Positions 6,370-8,463 of a DNA stretch of 8,463 nt are shown here, in pieces; the stretch's first letter is position 1, and each line of letters opens with the position of its first letter. Under the pieces are notes generated by a model. The model ran no database searches, was not told the origin of the DNA, and worked only from the letters and a program-made list of their open reading frames with translations. The stretch covers positions 1-8,463 of the forward strand of contig JAGOWF010000113.1 of NCBI GenBank assembly GCA_018060305.1, read 5' to 3'. Source of the stretch: Pyrinomonadaceae bacterium (lineage in GTDB: Bacteria; Acidobacteriota; Blastocatellia; Pyrinomonadales; Pyrinomonadaceae). Made by a program: the position numbers and the translations under genes.

Positions 6370-6443
6370 GGGCTCTGCCCATCGATGTGCGGAAAAGCTT
6401 CGCTTTTCCGGCAAGCCTAAAAAAACTCTCGCGGCTCCGCCGC
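6370..6443 (+). repeat. Compound hairpin element, copy C
   Basis: The leading hairpin GGGC-TCT-GCCC (6370-6380) is followed by linker ATCGATGTG, the core hairpin with arms CGGAAAAGC and GCTTTTCCG around TTC (6390-6410), a 20-bp spacer with AAGCC and a run of seven A, and trailing hairpin GCGGC-TCC-GCCGC (6431-6443). The right end reaches to within 10 bp of the DUF262-HNH stop codon. Confidence 0.8.
6419..6443 (-). terminator. Possible terminator of the DUF262-HNH gene, formed by repeat copy C
   Basis: On the minus strand, 9 bp after the stop codon, GCGGC-GGA-GCCGC is followed by GAGAG and seven T (A run 6419-6425). The 5-nt gap between stem and T run is longer than ideal. An outer AAGCC/GGCTT pairing could strengthen the fold. 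Confidence 0.4.
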
Positions 6444-6452
6444 CGCTTTGGC

Positions 6453-7616
6453 TTACCGGTTCCTTTTAGCCTGATTGTGCGTCTTGCAGAGCATCTCGCA
6501 GTTTTCGATCGTTGACGTTCCGCCTTTGCTCCAGGCGGTTACGTGATCGGCTTCCATGTCGGTTTGATTGTAGATTCGCGTCTTGTTGGCGTCGTGGCCG
6601 ATGGCGCAGTAAGAGCAGTTTGAAGTGCCTGCGGCCTCGGCGGCTTGCGTTTGCTGTGCGTAGGCCGTGGACTTGGTCGCCACGTCAAACAGCCGAATGT
6701 CGAGCAGCTGTGTCTTCGTCGAACCGTCGAGTATGTACTCGAAGATGCCTTTCTTATTGACCACATAAGGATCGGCGTAGAGCTTTTTGACCTGTGCCGA
6801 GACTTCCTGCGGGTTGTAAGCGTTGTTGTGGTAGCTCTCATATAAACGTGCCCATTCGAGGCCGCGCATTTCTTTTTCCACATCGGAAAAAACACCTGAG
6901 ACCCAATCGATCACGCTGTTGAAATAGTTCTTCAATTCCGTGATGTTCGTCTCGAACCGGTGGCGGGCCATGTAATTGTCCACCTTGCCTTTGCTCACCC
7001 ATTCGAGAGCGCGTTCGAGATAGTCCTGACGGTTAACGCTGCCCTGAATGTAAGCGCTCCACATCTGAGTGTAAGCGTTCTGAGTGTTGCTGAACTCCTG
7101 TTTGGCGAGGGTCACGAACGGCCCCGAATACACTGAGTTGAGCAGTTCCTGATTCTTGAGCGGCACGCCCGCGATGTTGATGGTCTTGAACCATTCCTTT
7201 ATCTCGCTCTCGATGCCTTCGCACTCGTAGATGAGCAGCTTCGCGTCCAGTATCAGCTTCTGCTTGTCCGCCGCGATTCCGCGAAAATACTGCTCCATTC
7301 CGTTTTCGTCCTTTACGGCGAACTTGTTCGTGACATAACGTCCAAAACTGGTTATCCGTTGCTGACCGTCCAGCACCTCGAACCTGTCCTCATCGACTTT
7401 GACGAAATAGATCAATCCAAGCGGATACCCTTTCAGCAGTGACTCAATAACAGCAACGTCCTTTCTCCCGTCGGCGTAGATGTAGTTCCGCTGATACTCA
7501 GGTTGGATCGTCAACTTACCCGACAATCCAAACAACCCCTTGCCCTCAAGCTCGTTATAAACAAAGCCCTCGCACATGTCCTTTACCGTTATATCCGTTC
7601 TGAGAATTGTTTCCAT
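6453..7616 (-). CDS. DUF262 domain protein with C-terminal HNH endonuclease (GmrSD-like restriction/defence candidate)
   Basis: 387 residues, apparently complete. The N-terminal DUF262 (ParB/Srx-like) domain shows PEYQRNYIY (39-47) and the hallmark DGQQR (83-87), which in relatives binds or hydrolyses nucleotide. A mainly helical middle (about 110-320) leads to a C-terminal HNH nuclease: zinc Cys C334 and C337 (CSYC), the D357-H358 pair ([13 protein letters not shown]), N372, and C377-x2-H380-N381. This architecture is known from type IV, modification-dependent restriction enzymes and related anti-phage nucleases (GmrSD, BrxU, SspE use DUF262 with HNH-type nucleases). The ATG (7614-7616) has only a weak ribosome binding site (CTGGAC), and a REP hairpin lies 19 bp upstream. 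No methyltransferase or second restriction gene is nearby. The target modification is unknown. Confidence 0.85.
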   Translation of the reverse strand: METILRTDITVKDMCEGFVYNELEGKGLFGLSGKLTIQPEYQRNYIYADGRKDVAVIESLLKGYPLGLIYFVKVDEDRFEVLDGQQRITSFGRYVTNKFAVKDENGMEQYFRGIAADKQKLILDAKLLIYECEGIESEIKEWFKTINIAGVPLKNQELLNSVYSGPFVTLAKQEFSNTQNAYTQMWSAYIQGSVNRQDYLERALEWVSKGKVDNYMARHRFETNITELKNYFNSVIDWVSGVFSDVEKEMRGLEWARLYESYHNNAYNPQEVSAQVKKLYADPYVVNKKGIFEYILDGSTKTQLLDIRLFDVATKSTAYAQQTQAAEAAGTSNCSYCAIGHDANKTRIYNQTDMEADHVTAWSKGGTSTIENCEMLCKTHNQAKRNR

Positions 7617-7634
7617 GTCCAGTTATTGCTCGCA

Positions 7635-7660
7635 GCACCGTAGGTGCGAAATGTTTGTAG
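7635..7660 (+). repeat. REP-like element 1
   Basis: The hairpin GCACC-GTA-GGTGC (7635-7647) is followed by the conserved tail GAAATGTTTGTAG. The 15-base string GCGAAATGTTTGTAG is identical in element 5 (8263-8289). It lies in the leader or promoter region of the DUF262-HNH gene. Confidence 0.8.
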
Positions 7661-7678
7661 AATGAATGCAAAGAAAAT

Positions 7679-7714
7679 GCCTTCCAGCTCCGTAGGAGCG
7701 GTACCTGTAAAGGC
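7679..7714 (-). terminator. REP-like element 2, possibly the transposase terminator
   Basis: The REP hairpin GCTCC-GTA-GGAGC (7687-7699) is enclosed by an outer inverted repeat, GCCTT (7679-7683) and AAGGC (7710-7714). On the minus strand it starts 2 bp after the transposase stop codon and is followed by ATTTTCTT. The shape suits a terminator, but the tract is not a pure T run. Confidence 0.45.
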
Positions 7715-7716
7715 CA

Positions 7717-8181
7717 TCATCCGCCGATCCATTTGAACAGATATTTTTCTTCATACTCGACTTCAAATTGATCTAGCATTTGAGTGTACTCTTCTCTAAA
7801 CGATCTTCTGTTGTGATGTTTCTCTTGATTCAGCACGTACTTTGCGACTTTGTCGATCTGTGATCGCGAATACGAAAATGCGCCGAATCCCTCCTGCCAA
7901 TAAAATTTGCCGCGAACAAATCCCTTTTCGTTAATGAATTTGCTCGAATTCGCTTTCACGTCACGGATCAGATCTGATAAAGCTATCTTCGGACTCAACG
8001 CGAACAAAATGTGGATATGGTCCTCAACACCGCCAATCGCCAGTAACTTAATGCCTTGATTCTTGAGGATACCGGCTATGTACTTGAATAACTCCTCTCT
8101 CCATTGTTTTTTGAGAATGCACGCACGTTCCTGCACCGCGAAGACAACGTGAATGTAGATCTGTGTGTAGGTGTTGGCCAT
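7717..8181 (-). CDS. REP-associated Y1 (IS200-like HUH) transposase
   Basis: 154 residues, full length for the single-domain Y1 family. It keeps the HUH metal motif HIH (residues 55-57, in GGVEDHIHILF) and the catalytic Tyr Y115 with Q119 (DKVAKYVLNQEKHH). FYWQEGFGAFSYS (93-105) is also typical. Y1 transposases cut and join single-stranded DNA through a 5'-phosphotyrosine and recognise hairpins. No tnpB-type gene accompanies it. The dense REP-like hairpins on both sides, and none of the usual IS200 ends, point to a RAYT-type domesticated transposase rather than an ordinary insertion sequence. The ATG at 8179-8181 has AGGAG at 7 nt, located inside a REP hairpin. Codon use looks AT-richer than its neighbours, consistent with acquisition. 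Confidence 0.88.
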   Translation of the reverse strand: MANTYTQIYIHVVFAVQERACILKKQWREELFKYIAGILKNQGIKLLAIGGVEDHIHILFALSPKIALSDLIRDVKANSSKFINEKGFVRGKFYWQEGFGAFSYSRSQIDKVAKYVLNQEKHHNRRSFREEYTQMLDQFEVEYEEKYLFKWIGG

Positions 8182-8201
8182 TATGCCGCTCCTGACGGAG
8201 C
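8182..8201 (-). promoter_or_regulatory. REP hairpin carrying the transposase Shine-Dalgarno sequence
   Basis: In the minus-strand transcript GCUCC-GUCA-GGAGC would fold (8188-8201). Its 3' arm contains the only ribosome binding site of the transposase, AGGAG (8189-8193), 7 nt before the ATG. Formation of the hairpin would hide the site. Confidence 0.5.
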
Positions 8202-8234
8202 TTGTTTGTTGAATTCAATTCGGTTCTACAAACA
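8185..8234 (-). repeat. REP-like element 3, long form
   Basis: The hairpin GCTCC-TGAC-GGAGC (8188-8201 on the plus strand) is followed by TTGTTTGTTG and a 23-bp segment (8212-8234; AATTCAATTCGG then TTCTACAAACA) that is identical at 8441-8463. Read on the minus strand it begins TGTTTGTAGAA, the same tail as in elements 1 and 5 but on the other side of the hairpin. Confidence 0.8.
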
Positions 8235-8238
8235 TTAC

Positions 8239-8256
8239 GCCTCTACGAGGCTTTTT
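8239..8256 (+). repeat. REP-like element 4
   Basis: GCCTC-TAC-GAGGC (8239-8251) is followed by five T. On the plus strand this resembles a short terminator, but no plus-strand gene precedes it. On the minus strand the loop reads GTA as in elements 1 and 2. Confidence 0.55.
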
Positions 8257-8262
8257 GCGTAA

Positions 8263-8289
8263 GCACGGTAGCGTGCGAAATGTTTGTAG
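8263..8289 (+). repeat. REP-like element 5
   Basis: GCACG-GTAG-CGTGC (8263-8276) with the tail GAAATGTTTGTAG. The tail is identical to that of element 1 while the stem differs by paired changes, so hairpin structure is conserved rather than sequence. Confidence 0.75.
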
Positions 8290-8312
8290 TCCGCGACACC
8301 CATGTTTTTCAA

Positions 8313-8338
8313 GCACCGGAGGTGCGGAATCTTTGTAG
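8313..8338 (+). repeat. REP-like element 6
   Basis: GCACC-GGA-GGTGC (8313-8325) with the tail GGAATCTTTGTAG, a variant of the element 1 tail. Confidence 0.75.
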
Positions 8339-8364
8339 AAACGATGCAACCCAAGATCGTTCTA

Positions 8365-8377
8365 GCTCCATAGGAGC
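8365..8377 (+). repeat. REP-like element 7
   Basis: GCTCC-ATA-GGAGC has the same stem as element 2 and no TTTGTAG tail. Inverted 7-mers ATCGTTC (8356-8362) and GAACGAT (8390-8396) lie on its two sides. Confidence 0.65.
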
Positions 8378-8412
8378 GACACGTTAACGGAACGATGCCG
8401 ACATCTGCGTGT

Positions 8413-8463
8413 GCCGCTCCTAACGGAGCTTATGTGTAAAAATTCAATTCGGTTCTACAAACA
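8413..8463 (-). repeat. REP-like element 8, long form, reaching the window edge
   Basis: GCTCC-TAAC-GGAGC (8416-8429) is followed by a short variable stretch and then the 23-bp segment identical to 8212-8234. It is a direct repeat of element 3, start to start 228 bp apart, and may continue beyond the edge. Confidence 0.8.

Larger units (their letters stand above)
7635..8463. mobile_element. REP/transposase cluster (REPtron-like)
   Basis: The single Y1 transposase gene is flanked by eight REP-like hairpins: two on its 3' side (7635-7660, 7687-7699) and six on its 5' side up to the window edge. Stems are 5 bp with GC ends, loops 3-4 nt, and several copies share the tail TTTGTAG. Copies occur in both orientations. 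Boundaries are set by the outermost repeats seen; the right end is open. Confidence 0.65.

Noticed and set aside
6120..6469. Several short open frames in the hairpin region, both strands
   Set aside because: Their codons are produced by the repeated hairpin words. No ribosome binding sites or domains were seen, and the overlaps are mutually exclusive.
7717..8181. Complete IS200/IS605 insertion sequence
   Set aside because: No tnpB, no clear left and right end hairpins with cleavage sites, and flanks made of dispersed REP-like copies. A RAYT-type gene fits better.
8239..8256. Plus-strand intrinsic terminator
   Set aside because: The stem is 5 bp and no plus-strand gene precedes it. It fits the surrounding REP family better.
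8185..8463. Possible CRISPR array
   Set aside because: Repeats differ in length, spacing and orientation, and each is a hairpin with a short tail. There are no uniform spacers and no cas genes.

Overview
The window reads as a chromosomal stretch of a mid-GC, free-living bacterium. The best guess is an Acidobacteriota member of the Blastocatellia/Pyrinomonadaceae type. That rests on the combination of a secreted S46 dipeptidyl-peptidase, an M23 protein with a membrane-anchored N-terminus, an ECF sigma/anti-sigma/B-box membrane protein operon, and dense intergenic hairpin repeats. It is inference from gene content, not from a marker gene. All eight protein genes lie on the minus strand. No tRNA, rRNA or CRISPR array was seen.

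Left part (1-2028), cell envelope and housekeeping. The 5' part of an exported S46 serine peptidase runs off the left edge (1-612). Upstream of it, a good intrinsic terminator (701-726) closes a membrane-anchored M23 (LytM) metallopeptidase gene (750-1547). Before that comes a 67-residue two-helix membrane protein (1825-2028).

Middle (1825-4299), an envelope-stress-type regulatory operon. Read in the direction of transcription it is: ECF sigma factor (TTG start with a strong ribosome binding site), membrane anti-sigma factor with two tandem zinc-binding ZAS domains, zinc-finger/TM2-like membrane protein (start codon overlaps the previous stop), then the small membrane protein. An ECF-like GGAAC promoter lies in front of the sigma gene and may mean autoregulation.

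Right part (4321-8463), accessory DNA. A phage-type terminase large subunit (4390-6066) has its own near-consensus sigma70 promoter but no other phage gene nearby. A 71-bp heptad-rich palindrome sits in frame inside it. Behind its promoter is a gene-free stretch (about 6136-6452) filled by three copies, one inverted, of a compound three-hairpin element. Next is a DUF262-HNH protein (6453-7616), resembling modification-dependent restriction nucleases such as GmrSD. Last comes a REP-associated Y1 (IS200-like HUH) transposase (7717-8181) embedded in eight REP-like hairpins. One of these carries the transposase's own Shine-Dalgarno sequence in its 3' arm.

The most interesting structural theme is that nearly all hairpins in both repeat families have three-base loops. 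Read on one strand, most are C-GNA-G triloops or the related C-GNNA-G tetraloops, folds known to be exceptionally stable in single-stranded DNA. This fits spread through a single-stranded DNA intermediate handled by an HUH transposase. No complete, clearly new multi-gene system is demonstrated. The terminase plus DUF262-HNH pair and the hairpin element families are the parts worth following up.
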